Below are positions 33,846-42,721 of a DNA stretch of 64,000 nt, in pieces. Positions within the stretch are counted from its first letter, which is position 1; the number at the start of each line of letters is the position of its first letter. Origin of the DNA: Loktanella sp. D2R18 (GTDB lineage Bacteria; Pseudomonadota; Alphaproteobacteria; Rhodobacterales; Rhodobacteraceae); the NCBI RefSeq assembly GCF_003318235.1, contig NZ_QOCG01000030.1, positions 62,001 through 126,000 of the forward strand. The letters are read 5' to 3'. A program made the position numbers and the translations under genes. Under the pieces are notes generated by a model. It saw only the letters and a program-made list of their open reading frames with translations. It did no database searches and was not told the origin of the DNA.

Positions 33846-36068
33846 CTATGCACCTTTCACCCCGCGCAACCTCAGCGCGTTTGTCACCACTAGAACGCTT
33901 GATAAAGCCATAGCCCCCGCCGCAAGCCCCGGCGAAAGAAGTACCCCGAAAATCGGGAAAAATGCCCCTGCCGCGATCGGCACCAACAGCACATTATACC
34001 CAAACGCCCAAAGCAGGTTCTGTTTGATGTTCGCCATTGTCGCCGCGCTGACCACGAGCCCGTTAAGCACCCCCGTCGGGTCCCCCGACATCAAAACGAC
34101 ATCTGCGCTTTGCACCGCGACATCGGTACCCGTGCCAATTGCGATTCCAACCTGCGCTGCGGCCAAGGCGGGCGCGTCATTGATTCCATCCCCGACAAAG
34201 ACCACCTTTGCACCACCCGTCTGCAATTGCCTGACGACGTCAACTTTGCCAGCGGGAAGAACCTCGGCGAAGATATCCATGATGCCCAGTTGCACGCCAA
34301 TGGCCTCGGCTGTGCGCTCCGCATCCCCGGTGATCAGCACGACCCGTTTTCCCATCGCTTGCAGGCGTGCGACCGTGGTCTTTGCAGCTGGACGCAGCTG
34401 ATCGGACACGGCGATAACGCCTGCTGCTTTGCCATCAATCGCCACCATGATAGGTGTTTTGCCTGCCTGCGCGTGGCCCTGCGCAATGGCGACAAGCGCC
34501 GAAGGATCGACCCCTTCGGCGTCAAGCAACCGCTGCGCCCCAACCAAGATAACCTGCCCGTCAACCAAGCCACGTAGCCCGTGGCCTGGGACAGCGCGAA
34601 AATCAGTAACATGCGGGAATGGTGCCTGCGCGGCGGCAGTCATTGCAGAAGCCAGCGGATGTTCCGACAGCGCCTCAAGAGCGGCGATTTTGCGCAGAAA
34701 CTGATCCTTATCGCCGGTCAAATCGTCGACATCCGTTACGCTAGGACGTCCCAATGTCAGTGTGCCCGTCTTATCAAAGGCTACGGTATCAATCCTCGCA
34801 AGCGCCTGAAGCGCATCACCTTGCCGAAACAAGACCCCTAGATCCGCGGCACGCCCAGTGCCAACCATGATCGACATCGGCACCGCCAACCCCATCGCGC
34901 AGGGGCATGCAATGATGAGCACGCTGACCCCGGCAACCAATGCATGTGCGAGCACAGGCGCGGGTCCAAACACCAGCCAAAGCAGAACTGTCACCGCTGC
35001 GATGCCCATGATCGCGGGCACAAACCAAACCGTGATTTTGGTCACCAAATCTTGGACCGGTAGCCGCGCGTCTTGTGCATCTGCAACCATCGCGATGATC
35101 CGCGACAACATTGTGTCTGCCCCGATTGCCGTGGCCCGGACTTGCAGCGCCCCATTGCCGTTAATGGTACCACCAACGACGGTGTCGCCTTCAGATTTTG
35201 CGACGGGTACGGGCTCGCCCGTCACCATGCTTTCATCAATATACGACGCACCTTGCGTCACAACACCATCGGTAGGGATCTGCGTGCCGGGGCGCAATAT
35301 GATAATATCCCCGGTGACAACTTCCGACAAAGACAGTGTTATTTCTTCGCCTGCCCGCACCACGGTTGCCGTATCAGGGCGCAAGGCGATCAGCCGCTCA
35401 ATCGCCGCACCTGTCTGCCCTTTTGCTCGCGCTTCGAGCCAGCGGCCTAGCAAGATCAACGTCACAATCACGGCTGCTGCCTCAAAGTAGACGGCGCGTG
35501 CCGCCGTGGGTAAAAGCCCCGGCGCAAATAGGGCGAAGGTGGAATAAGTCCACGCCGCCCCTGCCCCCATCACAACAAGCGCATTCATATCAGGCGCGCG
35601 CCGCCAAAGCGCAGGCAAGCCTTTGGTGAAAAACACCCGGCCCGGGCCGATCAAAACCAATGTTGCAAGCACAAACTGAATGACCCAGCTTGCCTGTATT
35701 CCAATCGTCCTCCCGATAAGATGGTGCAGTGCGGGGACGAGATGCCCCCCCATTTCAAGCATGAAAACTGGGGCGGTCAGACATGCCGCAATCACAAACT
35801 GTCGAAAAATATCCTGCGCGGCTTGCCCGTGATCAGGCACAATACGTGTTTGATCAATTATCGGCTCCGCCGGATAGCCCGCTTTGGTAATCACTGCGGC
35901 GATGGAATCAGGGGCAAGTGCGCTTGCGACTGTCGCGGTGCTTGTCGCCAAATTGACATGCACTGCGGTGATCCCATCTGCCCGGGCGAGCGCGGTTTCC
36001 ACCCGCCCCGCGCAGCCTGCGCAGCTCATCCCACTGATTTGGAATTTTTGCTCTGCCACCTGCCCCAT
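33846..36068 (-). CDS. copA: Copper-exporting P1B-type ATPase
   Basis: 740 residues. One N-terminal heavy-metal domain (MSCAGCAGRVE, about 14-24), eight membrane spans, the CPC metal site in IIACPCAMGLAVP, the phosphorylation site DKTGTLT, the HP motif in SEHPLAS, and the hinge GDGINDAPAL. It pumps Cu(I) out of the cytoplasm. AAGG lies about 8 bases before the ATG. It is the first gene of copA-cueR under a MerR-type promoter. Confidence 0.95.
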   Translation of the reverse strand: MGQVAEQKFQISGMSCAGCAGRVETALARADGITAVHVNLATSTATVASALAPDSIAAVITKAGYPAEPIIDQTRIVPDHGQAAQDIFRQFVIAACLTAPVFMLEMGGHLVPALHHLIGRTIGIQASWVIQFVLATLVLIGPGRVFFTKGLPALWRRAPDMNALVVMGAGAAWTYSTFALFAPGLLPTAARAVYFEAAAVIVTLILLGRWLEARAKGQTGAAIERLIALRPDTATVVRAGEEITLSLSEVVTGDIIILRPGTQIPTDGVVTQGASYIDESMVTGEPVPVAKSEGDTVVGGTINGNGALQVRATAIGADTMLSRIIAMVADAQDARLPVQDLVTKITVWFVPAIMGIAAVTVLLWLVFGPAPVLAHALVAGVSVLIIACPCAMGLAVPMSIMVGTGRAADLGVLFRQGDALQALARIDTVAFDKTGTLTLGRPSVTDVDDLTGDKDQFLRKIAALEALSEHPLASAMTAAAQAPFPHVTDFRAVPGHGLRGLVDGQVILVGAQRLLDAEGVDPSALVAIAQGHAQAGKTPIMVAIDGKAAGVIAVSDQLRPAAKTTVARLQAMGKRVVLITGDAERTAEAIGVQLGIMDIFAEVLPAGKVDVVRQLQTGGAKVVFVGDGINDAPALAAAQVGIAIGTGTDVAVQSADVVLMSGDPTGVLNGLVVSAATMANIKQNLLWAFGYNVLLVPIAAGAFFPIFGVLLSPGLAAGAMALSSVLVVTNALRLRGVKGA

Positions 36069-36096
36069 AGTACACCTTTTGATTGCTCTCGGGTGT

Positions 36097-36127
36097 CACA
36101 TAGGGGTTCCAGTGACAGGAAGGTCAA
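36097..36127 (-). promoter_or_regulatory. CueR-type promoter with 19-base spacer
   Basis: On the minus strand TTGACC (36127-36122) and TATGTG (36102-36097) are separated by exactly 19 bases, the overlong spacing that MerR-family activators correct by DNA distortion. The spacer carries the interrupted palindrome TTCC...GGAA. It lies 29 bases upstream of copA, and its -35 overlaps the stop codon of the hpsN-like gene. Confidence 0.8.
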
Positions 36128-37422
36128 GCACCTAATTCAAAAACCTCATCGGGGAAGTACTTCGCAAGTCGGATGTCTGCCGTGCGGGCGTGCCCTTCCA
36201 TGCCTTCGATCCGCGAAATCCGTGCCGTAGCTTCGGCGACAGGGCGCGCTGCATTGCGGGTTGCGCGTTGCCACGTCACTGTTTTCATAAATTTCCCAAC
36301 GGACAGCCCGCCCGTATAACGCGCCGCCCCCGAAGTGGGCAGCACATGGTTCGGCCCGGCGGCTTTATCCCCGAATGCAACGGTCGTTTCTTCGCCTAAG
36401 AACAACGAGCCATAGGTTGTCAGCTGGTTCAGCCACCAGTCAAGATCGGTGCATTGCACTGTCAGGTGCTCGGGCGCATATTCATCCGATAAGGCAGCCA
36501 TCTCTGCGCGGTCGGCGCAAAGAACCACCTCTGCATAATCGCGCCATGCGGCTTCTGCGCTTGCGCTGTTAATTTCAGGCAAGGCAGCGATCAATGCGGG
36601 GATGCGTGCGATCACGTCTTCGGCCAACGCACGGCAATCTGTGACTAACCATACGGGGGAATTCGGCCCATGCTCGGCCTGTCCGACCAAATCGGCCGCG
36701 ACAATTGCAGGGTCCGCTGTTTCGTCCGCCAGAACAAGTGAATCGGTCGGCCCGGCGACCATATCAATGCCAACCTCGCCAAATAATATCCTTTTGGCTT
36801 CTGCAACAAAGTGGTTTCCCGGCCCAACCAGAACATCGGCACGCGGCAAGCCAAACAAACCTTTGGCCATTGCAGCAACCGCCTGTACCCCGCCCATATT
36901 CAAGATCACATCAGCACCGCAAAGGTCCATCGCAAACAAGATTGCAGGTGGAATGCCATCCGCCTCTGACGGCGGCGAACAGGCCGTGACATGTTTCACC
37001 CCAGCGGCCTTGGCCGTTGTGATCGTCATCATCGCACTGGCGATATGCGCATAGCGTCCACCGGGCACATAACACCCGGCAGCCCCCACGGGAATTTGCC
37101 GTTGTCCAGCAACAAGACCGGGCAGAATTTCTATCTCCGTATCGACAATCGTCTCGCGTTGGGCCTGCGCAAATTTCAAGATATTCGCATGTGCAAAACG
37201 GATATCGGCCTTTGTCTGTTTCGGCACAAGTGCGATGGCGCGGTCCAACTCTGCGCGCGTGACAATGACGTCGCCATCCCATTTATCAAAACGCTTGGCC
37301 ATCGCGATGGCGGCCTCTTCGCCACCTGTCGCGATCTCGTCCAACAATGCCTGCACGATAGGTGTCACATCAGCATGATCAGATTGTGCGGTATGCGTTG
37401 CGCGTTTGAGATACTCGGCCAT
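36124..37422 (-). CDS. hpsN: Histidinol dehydrogenase-family enzyme, probable sulfopropanediol 3-dehydrogenase (HpsN-like)
   Basis: 432 residues with the HisD fold: GCYVPGGRYAH, GPGNHFVAEAKR, and the zinc ligand motif GQAEHGPNSP (Gln and His) with a further Asp/Glu and C-terminal His region (MEGHARTAD). True HisD and HpsN (2,3-dihydroxypropane-1-sulfonate to sulfolactate, NAD-linked) look alike. I prefer HpsN because the gene lies directly downstream of tauABC in a sulfonate regulon and no other his gene is near. Start and spacing to tauC (117 bases, including a terminator) suggest partly separate expression. Confidence 0.65.
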   Translation of the reverse strand: MAEYLKRATHTAQSDHADVTPIVQALLDEIATGGEEAAIAMAKRFDKWDGDVIVTRAELDRAIALVPKQTKADIRFAHANILKFAQAQRETIVDTEIEILPGLVAGQRQIPVGAAGCYVPGGRYAHIASAMMTITTAKAAGVKHVTACSPPSEADGIPPAILFAMDLCGADVILNMGGVQAVAAMAKGLFGLPRADVLVGPGNHFVAEAKRILFGEVGIDMVAGPTDSLVLADETADPAIVAADLVGQAEHGPNSPVWLVTDCRALAEDVIARIPALIAALPEINSASAEAAWRDYAEVVLCADRAEMAALSDEYAPEHLTVQCTDLDWWLNQLTTYGSLFLGEETTVAFGDKAAGPNHVLPTSGAARYTGGLSVGKFMKTVTWQRATRNAARPVAEATARISRIEGMEGHARTADIRLAKYFPDEVFELGA

Positions 37423-37471
37423 ATCAATTCCCTTTGAAAACGTTGCATTGATTTGGCGCTACAAAAGGCAA

Positions 37472-37500
37472 AAGGCAAAGGACGATCTGCCCTTTGCCTT
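37472..37500 (-). terminator. Hairpin terminator after tauC
   Basis: AAGGCAAAGG (37472-37481) and CCTTTGCCTT (37491-37500) pair perfectly over 10 bases with a 9-base loop. On the minus strand the stem is followed by a T-rich run (TTGCCTTTTG), giving a likely factor-independent terminator or attenuator between tauC and the hpsN-like gene. Confidence 0.65.
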
Positions 37501-37538
37501 CCTTGTTTTACTTCGCTGAAATGCCCGTTCGGAAAGGC

Positions 37539-38873
37539 TTAACCTTTGCCCTTCCACGGCACCAGAACACGTTCGACCCAGCGCATCAGCATGTCGATGC
37601 TAAAGCCAATGACGCCGATCAGAATGATCCCCATCAGAACGATGTCGGTGTTTTGGAATTTTGAGGCGACCATGATCATCATACCAGCACCTTTTTCCGC
37701 CGCGACAAGTTCGGCCGCAACAACCGTCCCCCAGCAAACCCCCATCGCAACGCGGGCACCGGTAAAGATTTCGGGCAACGAGTTGGGGATAATCACGTGA
37801 CGCATAATCTGCCACTTAGAGGCGCCCAAGCTATAGGCGGCATGTACCTTTGAGATACGCACGCCAGAAACGCCGGACCGGGCCGCGATCGCCATGATCC
37901 AAAGCGCAGCGAGGAACAGCAGGATAATCTTACCAACTTCGCCAATACCGGCCCAGATGATGACCAAGGGGATCAACGCAAGCGGTGGAACCGGGCGCAT
38001 GAATTCAACGATCGGATCGAACCAACCCCGGAACCAATTTGACAGCCCCATCGCATACCCAAGCGGAATACCGACCAGCGCACCAAGGAAGAAGCCGACG
38101 ACAACCCGGAACAATGAATAACCCAAATGCTCCATCAAGGTTGAGTTGCGGAACCCATCGGTCGCAATTTCGGTCATCCGTGACCAGACGGCCTCTGGTG
38201 AAGGGAGCCAAATCGGCTCCATCTGAATGCCTGTCGATGGGATAATGTTCAAAGTTCCCTTTGCAGACATCGCTACGGTGCCAAAACCAACATCGACCGA
38301 CCCTTCTGGGGCGATGTTTTCGCCGTTGACAGCGGTGATAAATGTTTCCTCGTCACGGCCCATTTCGTCATTTTCATCGACCCGGAACAAGGCGCTGCGA
38401 TAGCTGGCAATCGCGATTGAATCGTTCTTGGCGATACCGTCACCCGGCGTAACTTCGGGGGCAGCAACATCTTCGGTCGCCGGATGCACGACAACAGATA
38501 CCGTCGCGTCGTCCGTCTGGCCGTCAGGGGTTGTGATAGTATAGGTAAATGACCCCTCACCCGTAAACGCGCCGGGTGCGTGCATGAATCCGGGCAAAAG
38601 CTTGGAACCCGTAAATGCGCCCCAAAACACAAAGATCAAAACAACTGAGACAACCGACGCAACGGTGTTAGACGTCACCGCGCTTTCATCCCCAAAGGTC
38701 ACGGTCTTAAGCGATCCATAGTCGTGTTTGGGTGTCAAAAGCCGTTTGATCCCGCTCCAAATGAACATCGTGATCAAAATCAACAGCACATAAGCAAAGA
38801 TATAGGGGGCGGCCTTAAAAAGGGTCGTCAAAACGGCCCAGAGTTCACCGCCGAGATCTGCAAGTAGGTTCAT
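37539..38873 (-). CDS. tauC: Taurine ABC transporter permease with an inserted periplasmic domain
   Basis: 444 residues from the ATG at 38873, which overlaps the tauB stop by 4 bases. The C-terminal 220 residues are a normal TauC/SsuC permease: LPSPEAVW, several spans, and the EAA loop HAAYSLGASKWQIMRHVIIPNSLPEIF. The N-terminal half is unusual. It has an extra span (about 22-40), a second span (69-86) and a 130-residue periplasmic stretch with GSFTYTITTPDGQTDDATV, like a cadherin/VCBS-type beta-sandwich strand pair. Common TauC proteins are near 280 residues and lack this. Taurine specificity comes from the context (tpa, xsc, tauR). Confidence 0.85.
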   Translation of the reverse strand: MNLLADLGGELWAVLTTLFKAAPYIFAYVLLILITMFIWSGIKRLLTPKHDYGSLKTVTFGDESAVTSNTVASVVSVVLIFVFWGAFTGSKLLPGFMHAPGAFTGEGSFTYTITTPDGQTDDATVSVVVHPATEDVAAPEVTPGDGIAKNDSIAIASYRSALFRVDENDEMGRDEETFITAVNGENIAPEGSVDVGFGTVAMSAKGTLNIIPSTGIQMEPIWLPSPEAVWSRMTEIATDGFRNSTLMEHLGYSLFRVVVGFFLGALVGIPLGYAMGLSNWFRGWFDPIVEFMRPVPPLALIPLVIIWAGIGEVGKIILLFLAALWIMAIAARSGVSGVRISKVHAAYSLGASKWQIMRHVIIPNSLPEIFTGARVAMGVCWGTVVAAELVAAEKGAGMMIMVASKFQNTDIVLMGIILIGVIGFSIDMLMRWVERVLVPWKGKG

Positions 38874-39676
38874 TGTGCGTCCTCCGTCCGGCCCATAATT
38901 TCTTCTTCCATATCCCAAATCATGCTCAGAATTTCTTCGCGGGTTTCACCAAACTTTGGGTCTTTTTTGACCTCACGCAGGTCTTGGTTCACGCCCATTT
39001 CGGCAAACGGTAAGTTATATTCACGGTGAATACGTCCCGGACGTGGGGCCATCACGATCAAACGCTCGCCCAGCAGCAATGCTTCTTCAACAGAGTGGGT
39101 AATCAAAATGATGGTCTTGCCTGTCTCTTTCCAAAGCTTCAGGACAAGGCCCTGCATTTTTTCGCGGGTCAATGCGTCAAGCGCACCCAGCGGCTCATCC
39201 ATCAAAATCACATCCGGATCATTGGCCAAACAACGCGCCAAAGAAACACGTTGTTGCATACCACCTGACAGCTCGTAGACAGCTTTCTCTTTGAAATCCT
39301 GCAGCCCGACCACGTCAAGCAGGTGATCTACGATTTCTGCTTTTTCAGCCTTTGGCATCCCCTTCATTGACGGACCAAAACCGACGTTTTCACGTACGTT
39401 CATCCATTCAAATAGTGCGCCTTGCTGAAACACCATACCGCGTTCGGCACCCGGTCCGGTGACCGTATTGCCATTCAAAACAATCTTTCCGTCAGTTGGG
39501 GCTAAAAACCCAGCAACGATATTCAGCAGTGTCGTCTTTCCACAGCCCGAAGGCCCAAGGACCGACAAAAGTTCGCCCGCCTTAAGGTCAAGCGACACAT
39601 CTTTCAGCGCCTGCACCGATGATCCGTTAGGCAGATCAAAGCGCATTGACAGCTTATCTATTTGTAACCCCGACAT
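38870..39676 (-). CDS. tauB: Taurine ABC transporter ATP-binding protein
   Basis: 268 residues: Walker A GPSGCGKTT (about 40-48), signature LSGGMQQRVSLARCLA, Walker B VILMDEPLGALDA and the switch His in LITHSVEEA. It belongs to the nitrate/sulfonate/taurine ATPase group. It overlaps tauC by 4 bases and follows tauA after a 113-base gap that holds two hairpins. Confidence 0.9.
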   Translation of the reverse strand: MSGLQIDKLSMRFDLPNGSSVQALKDVSLDLKAGELLSVLGPSGCGKTTLLNIVAGFLAPTDGKIVLNGNTVTGPGAERGMVFQQGALFEWMNVRENVGFGPSMKGMPKAEKAEIVDHLLDVVGLQDFKEKAVYELSGGMQQRVSLARCLANDPDVILMDEPLGALDALTREKMQGLVLKLWKETGKTIILITHSVEEALLLGERLIVMAPRPGRIHREYNLPFAEMGVNQDLREVKKDPKFGETREEILSMIWDMEEEIMGRTEDAQ

Positions 39677-39690
39677 GTCTTACTCCAATA

Positions 39691-39745
39691 GTTTTCAAAA
39701 AAACGAGCGACCTGCCGCAGCAAAATCCCTCGTTTTCTTGAAAAC
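39691..39745 (-). terminator. Long hairpin between tauA and tauB
   Basis: Arms at 39691-39707 and 39729-39745 are 17 bases each and pair at 16 of 17 positions around a 21-base loop. With the neighbouring second hairpin it probably ends part of the tauA transcripts or shields the tauA 3' end, so that more binding protein than membrane parts is made. Confidence 0.55.
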
Positions 39746-39751
39746 GATTGC

Positions 39752-39780
39752 CCCGGCGCACGTATGATACGCGCGCCGGG
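39752..39780 (-). terminator. GC-rich hairpin just after the tauA stop
   Basis: CCCGGCGC (39752-39759) pairs perfectly with GCGCCGGG (39773-39780). It lies 9 bases beyond the tauA stop. No T run follows directly, so it is more likely an mRNA-protecting or partial-termination structure than a full terminator. Confidence 0.55.
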
Positions 39781-39789
39781 ATCAAAGGA

Positions 39790-40797
39790 TTACATGTCGT
39801 TGGCTGCTGACAATGGGCCAATGTTGACGTTGCCCGCATAGCTATCAAGCGCGCTGTCGATTGAACCGGATGCCACGAATACATCCGCAACACCTTTCAT
39901 GTACGCAGGTGCCGCTGCACCAAACCATGCGTCAGACAGTTGTTCTTCCACAGATGGGAACACGAATGTTGCCATTGTTTCGGCAGTTGCGTCTACGTCC
40001 ATACCCGCATCACTCGCGATGACAGGCAGCATTTCTTCAACACCTGACCCATCGTTCCACGCTGCGTTTGCTTCGGCTGTGACAGCCAAGAATTTCGCAA
40101 CCAGCTCTGGGTTTTCAGCGACAAAGCTTGCCGGGGCAGATGTGACATCAAACACCAAAATGCCTAGCGCTTCTTTTTCCGCGCCTGTCAGCAATACGTT
40201 CCCGTATTCTGTCATGCGGCGCAGTGAGCCACCCCAACCGCAGGCCATATCAACGGCACCTTGTGCCAATGCGGCCGCGCCATCCGGCGGCGCCATGTCA
40301 ACGATATCAACAGAGGCGACATCAACGCCAAAGTGTTCCATCTGAAGCAAGAAGCCGTAGTGCGCCGCTGTGCCCAATGGGACCGCAACTTTCTTACCGG
40401 CAAGCTCGTCCGCGCTGTCTTTGTCAATTTCAAGACCTGACGCGACAACACAGTTGTCGTTTTCAGCATAAGACACGGCGACATCCAGTATTTGCAAGTC
40501 TTGTCCGGCAGAGGCCGCAACAACGAACGGCGGCACACCTTGGCTCACGGACAGTTGCACGTCACCTGACGCCATCGCCGCAGACATTGCGGTCCCGGAA
40601 TCAAAGCTGACCCAGTTGACAGTCATACCCAACGCTTCGTCGTAGGTGCCGTTTACCTTTGCGTATTGGAAAGGCATCGGCCATTCGAGAAAATAGCCAA
40701 CAGTAATTTCCTCATGACCGGCTGCAAACGTGCTTGTCGCGCCCATCATCAATGTGGCGCCAGCAGCGGCCCCCATCAGTGCAGTTTTAAGATTCAT
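39790..40797 (-). CDS. tauA: Taurine-binding periplasmic protein
   Basis: 335 residues from the ATG at 40797; a longer frame to 40845 would spoil the signal peptide. The signal peptide ends at ATSTFAAG. The mature start EEITVGYFLEWPMPFQYAKVNGTYDEALG and the GSLRRMTEYG and VLLTGAEKEALGI segments are those of TauA-type proteins (NMT1/SsuA-like fold). It captures taurine for TauBC. First gene of tauABC, divergent from tpa. Confidence 0.9.
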   Translation of the reverse strand: MNLKTALMGAAAGATLMMGATSTFAAGHEEITVGYFLEWPMPFQYAKVNGTYDEALGMTVNWVSFDSGTAMSAAMASGDVQLSVSQGVPPFVVAASAGQDLQILDVAVSYAENDNCVVASGLEIDKDSADELAGKKVAVPLGTAAHYGFLLQMEHFGVDVASVDIVDMAPPDGAAALAQGAVDMACGWGGSLRRMTEYGNVLLTGAEKEALGILVFDVTSAPASFVAENPELVAKFLAVTAEANAAWNDGSGVEEMLPVIASDAGMDVDATAETMATFVFPSVEEQLSDAWFGAAAPAYMKGVADVFVASGSIDSALDSYAGNVNIGPLSAANDM

Positions 40798-41264
40798 AAT
40801 CGTCTCCCGTGTTGCGACCCGTATATCGGGCCATACGTTGGGCAAGGTTGTCCCTGCCTCGATTGGTTGAACTGAACATGTTTCGCGCCGGGTTCCTACC
40901 CCAGCGCATCAGCTCTTTGTCTTGACCAAGTTTGGCCGCATGAACCCCACCGCCTAAAAAAACCGCGGTAGGTTAAGCAAAGCCAAAGAAATTCATGTCC
41001 TCACGTCAACTAAAACAAGCTTCAAAAATATTTACCAATCAGTCAATAAAATGGACGATCAGTCGAAGATTATATAATAATTTCAACTCAATAAACTTTA
41101 CCAACACCAATCATCGCACCCACATCACAGCCTCTTTGGACCTACGCATCTGCGTATATTGGACCTATCTCCGCAATACATCCTGTTGAAAAACTGCACT
41201 TAATTGCAGCAGTATCCTACAAGATTCGGCCTGCGCATTCCCTTACACAAATGGAGCCTCCGAC
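40798..41264. promoter_or_regulatory. Divergent tauA/tpa control region with paired TauR-like repeats
   Basis: This 467-base gene-free stretch is AT-rich between 40980 and 41130. TTGGACCTA occurs twice in the same orientation at 41136-41144 and 41159-41167 (23 bases apart). A possible tpa promoter follows: TTGAAA (41186-41191), 18 bases, CAGTAT (41210-41215). The repeats therefore sit just upstream of the -35, where an activator would bind. Similar pairs lie upstream of xsc and tauR. Confidence 0.6.
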
Positions 41265-42647
41265 ATGGACACTAGTAATTTCACGAACGATCCCGGCCAT
41301 GTAATCGAGGCTGACCGCGCTCATGTTTGGCATCACCTGAGCCAAAACAAAGTCTATGAAACCATCGAACCGCGCATCATTGTTGAAGGCAAAGGCCTCA
41401 ACGTTTGGGACATCACCGGAAAAGAATATGTCGATGCCGTCTCTGGTGGTGTTTGGACAACCAACGTGGGCTACGGCCGCGAACGGATCGGCAAGGCTGT
41501 CGGCGACGCAATTACAAAGATGTGTTTCTTTAGCGGGGGTGCTGGAACAATTCCGGGCGCGCAATTTGCTGAAATGCTGATCGCGAAAATGCCCGGACTT
41601 GACCGCGTTTACTATGCCAACTCGGGGTCTGAGGCGAATGAAAAAGCGTTCAAAATGGTCCGCCAGATCAGCCACAAACACCACGGCGGCAAGAAATACA
41701 AGATTCTGTATCGCGACCGCGATTATCATGGAACCACACTTGGCGCGTTGTCGGCAGGTGGCCAAGATGAGCGCAACGCGCAATATGGCCCCTTCGCACC
41801 GGGCTTTGTGCGCGTACCACATTGTCTTGAATATCGCGCTGAAAACGGCTTGACGGGCGAAGCTTATGGCATCGCCGCCGCCCAAGCCATTGAAGACGTG
41901 ATTTTGCGCGAAGGTGCAGACACCGTTGGTGCGCTTTGCCTTGAACCGATCACCGCTGGCGGCGGCATCATCGTGCCCCCCAAAGGCTATTGGGACCGTG
42001 TGCAAGAGATTTGCAAAAAATACGACATCTTGCTGCACATCGACGAGGTCGTCTGCGGCATCGGTCGGACAGGAAAATGGTTTGGATATCAACAATTTGG
42101 CGTGAAACCCGACATCGTGACAATGGCCAAAGGTGTGGCCTCTGGCTATGCGGCGATTTCCTGTTGTGTCACCACGAATGCCGTCTTTGATCAATTCAAA
42201 GACGACACCGACAAAATGAGCTACTTCCGCGATATTTCGACATTTGGCGGCTGTACGGGCGGTCCCGCCGCTGCGATCGAAAACATGAAAATCATCGAAG
42301 AAGAAGACCTGCTTGGGAATTCCGCCGCTATGGGCGAACATTTTCGGGACAATCTGAACGGGCTGATGGAAACGCACAAATGGATCGGGGACGTGCGCGG
42401 TATGGGGCTATTTGCCGGGATCGAACTGGTCACCGACCGCGACACCAAAGAACCCGTCGGCGAGCCTGAAATCGGGGCCATCGTGGCTGATTGCATCAAT
42501 CAAGGCGTGATGATCGGCAACACAAACCGTTCAGTGCCGGGGTACAACAACGCACTTTTGTTTGCGCCAGCGTTGATCGCTACCAAAGACGATCTGAACC
42601 GCATCTCCGAGGCCGTCGGCCACGCGATCAAGCGCGTCTTGGGGTAA
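41265..42647 (+). CDS. tpa: Taurine--pyruvate aminotransferase
   Basis: 460 residues, class III PLP aminotransferase: YYANSGSEANEKAFK (cofactor phosphate), DRDYHGTT, IDEVVCGIGRTG with the PLP-binding Asp, and the lysine in TMAKGVASGY. The long N-terminus EADRAHVWHHLSQNKVYE and the GVWTTNVGYGRERI stretch are typical of Tpa. It moves the amino group of taurine to pyruvate, giving sulfoacetaldehyde and alanine. It stands divergent from tauABC with a TauR-type site in between, and a strong hairpin ends it. Confidence 0.92.
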   Translation: MDTSNFTNDPGHVIEADRAHVWHHLSQNKVYETIEPRIIVEGKGLNVWDITGKEYVDAVSGGVWTTNVGYGRERIGKAVGDAITKMCFFSGGAGTIPGAQFAEMLIAKMPGLDRVYYANSGSEANEKAFKMVRQISHKHHGGKKYKILYRDRDYHGTTLGALSAGGQDERNAQYGPFAPGFVRVPHCLEYRAENGLTGEAYGIAAAQAIEDVILREGADTVGALCLEPITAGGGIIVPPKGYWDRVQEICKKYDILLHIDEVVCGIGRTGKWFGYQQFGVKPDIVTMAKGVASGYAAISCCVTTNAVFDQFKDDTDKMSYFRDISTFGGCTGGPAAAIENMKIIEEEDLLGNSAAMGEHFRDNLNGLMETHKWIGDVRGMGLFAGIELVTDRDTKEPVGEPEIGAIVADCINQGVMIGNTNRSVPGYNNALLFAPALIATKDDLNRISEAVGHAIKRVLG

Positions 42648-42652
42648 ATAGA

Positions 42653-42681
42653 AAGGCCCGGAGCAATATACTCCGGGCCTT
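42653..42681. terminator. Bidirectional hairpin terminator between tpa and the convergent small gene
   Basis: AAGGCCCGGAG (42653-42663) and CTCCGGGCCTT (42671-42681) pair perfectly over 11 bases with a 7-base loop. It lies 6 bases after the tpa stop and 41 bases beyond the stop of the minus-strand gene; a short T-rich tail exists only on the minus strand (TTTCTATTT), so it can serve both. Confidence 0.75.
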
Positions 42682-42721
42682 ACCACCGTAACAGTCGTTA
42701 TTTCCGTGAGTGGTGTGACTG

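Noticed and set aside
41217-42377. Long open frame of 386 residues antisense to tpa
   Set aside because: It lies wholly opposite the well-supported aminotransferase gene; codon bias of that gene produces long antisense frames.
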